Assembly: GCA_900552395.1 (NCBI GenBank)
Contig: URZJ01000131.1
Location: 1 to 5,334, forward strand
Length of the DNA stretch: 5,334 nt
Direction of reading: 5' to 3'
From: an uncultured Collinsella sp.
GTDB taxonomy: Bacteria; Actinomycetota; Coriobacteriia; Coriobacteriales; Coriobacteriaceae
Positions 4,678-5,334 of the stretch are shown here, one piece after another (the first letter of the stretch is position 1; each line of letters opens with the position of its first letter). A program made the translations under genes and the position numbers. The notes beneath the pieces were generated by a model. It saw only the letters and a list, made by a program, of their open reading frames with translations, did not search any database and was not told where the DNA came from.

Positions 4678-5334
4678 ATGCCACCGACTGAAGGGCTAAC
4701 TGACGGTAAAGCAGCGATACCGCTGTACCAACAGGTTATCGATATCATCAAAAACGAAATCAACTCCGGTGCCTACAAGGCAGGTGCGCGGATACCCAAC
4801 GAATTCGAATTGGCTGAGAGCTATAAAGTTGGCCGCGTTACCGTGCGACGCGCTATTGAGGAGCTCGTCCAACAGGGCTATCTAACGAAGCGACAGGGGA
4901 AAGGCACGTTTGTCAATGCCCCCAAGCTCAAGCGCAAGATTCGCCAGAAGGATGACGTCCAGAGTTTTTCGGACGCATGCCGCGTTAACGGAATGGAACC
5001 GGGGGCGCGTGTCATTTCGAGAAAGATGCTGCCGGCGGATTCCACCGAAGCACAGTTCTTTGGTGTTCCCGTTGGAACTGACTTGATCTGCGTTGAGCGC
5101 GTGCGTACTGCCGATGGCGTCCCTGTCATGCTCGAGAACAACATATATGTTTACGAGGACAACGCCTATCTATCAACGGCACCTCTATCTAACCAATCCA
5201 TTTTTGAGTTCGTGCGCAACCTGACGGGCCGCACGCCCGCGTTTACCGACCCATGCACGCTTGAGATCGCGTGTGCGTCGCCCGAGGTCGCTCGGTTGTT
5301 GGCAGTTCCCGTTGGCGAACCCTTGTTTTATATG
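4678..5334 (+). CDS. GntR-family transcriptional regulator, HutC type with UTRA domain (3' truncated by window edge)
   Basis: DNA-binding regulator; 219 codons are visible without a stop, so about 20-30 residues are probably missing. Residues 14-79 form the GntR winged helix: PLYQQVIDIIKNEI (15-28), the helix-turn-helix NEFELAESYKVGRVTVRRAI (41-60), and the wing GKGTFV (74-79). From about 95 to the edge the sequence fits a UTRA ligand-binding domain, with VERVRTADGVPVMLENNIY and a second half ending VPVGEPLFYM. HutC-type regulators respond to small ligands such as sugar phosphates, amino sugars or histidine intermediates; the ligand here is unknown. Start is ATG 4678, with GGAGAGGG (4667-4674) three bases upstream. 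ATA, CTA, TCA and AGA codons are more frequent than in pgi, which fits a low-expression or acquired gene. Palindromes in its leader suggest autoregulation. Confidence 0.92.
   Translation, partial: MPPTEGLTDGKAAIPLYQQVIDIIKNEINSGAYKAGARIPNEFELAESYKVGRVTVRRAIEELVQQGYLTKRQGKGTFVNAPKLKRKIRQKDDVQSFSDACRVNGMEPGARVISRKMLPADSTEAQFFGVPVGTDLICVERVRTADGVPVMLENNIYVYEDNAYLSTAPLSNQSIFEFVRNLTGRTPAFTDPCTLEIACASPEVARLLAVPVGEPLFYM

Noticed and set aside
1..5334. CRISPR array, tRNA, rRNA, riboswitch, defence or phage gene cluster
   Set aside because: No regularly spaced repeats, cloverleaf folds, conserved aptamer cores or such gene families were seen on either strand.

Overview
The window looks like chromosomal DNA of a high-GC Gram-positive bacterium. 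The long actinobacterial-type glucose-6-phosphate isomerase, GC-rich codon use, strong GGAGG-type ribosome sites and closely packed sugar-phosphate and HAD genes suggest class Coriobacteriia, perhaps a Collinsella-like gut actinobacterium. This is inference from gene style, not a database match.

Layout. Positions 1-881 hold the start of an IS3-family (IS150-like) insertion sequence pointing left. Its terminal inverted repeat ends at about 881, and its transposase runs from 832 off the left edge as one unbroken frame. A 152-base spacer (882-1033) leads to pgi (1034-2728, plus strand), which ends in a strong intrinsic terminator. After a 166-base spacer with a second hairpin comes a Cof-type HAD phosphatase (2962-3804). 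A terminator hairpin then abuts the ribosome site of a second, HAD-IA phosphatase (3868-4527). A weaker terminator and a 150-base spacer with clustered inverted repeats precede a GntR/HutC-type regulator with a UTRA domain (4678 to the right edge, 3' end missing).

How the parts fit. Pgi interconverts glucose 6-phosphate and fructose 6-phosphate. The two HAD proteins are probably small-molecule phosphatases, plausibly acting on sugar phosphates, but their substrates cannot be read from the sequence. The GntR/UTRA protein is probably a ligand-responsive repressor whose target may be itself or a gene beyond the right edge. Terminators after each of the three complete genes suggest mostly separate transcription units. 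The exception is the second HAD gene, which has no obvious promoter of its own downstream of the preceding terminator.

No clearly new multi-gene system is visible. The points most worth checking are: the single-frame IS3 transposase with an in-frame slippery heptamer that would make a shorter protein by -1 shift; the absence of the E. coli-type catalytic histidine in Pgi, with a nearby histidine in a longer loop as likely substitute; the IS end lying just upstream of pgi; and the operator-like palindromes before the GntR gene.
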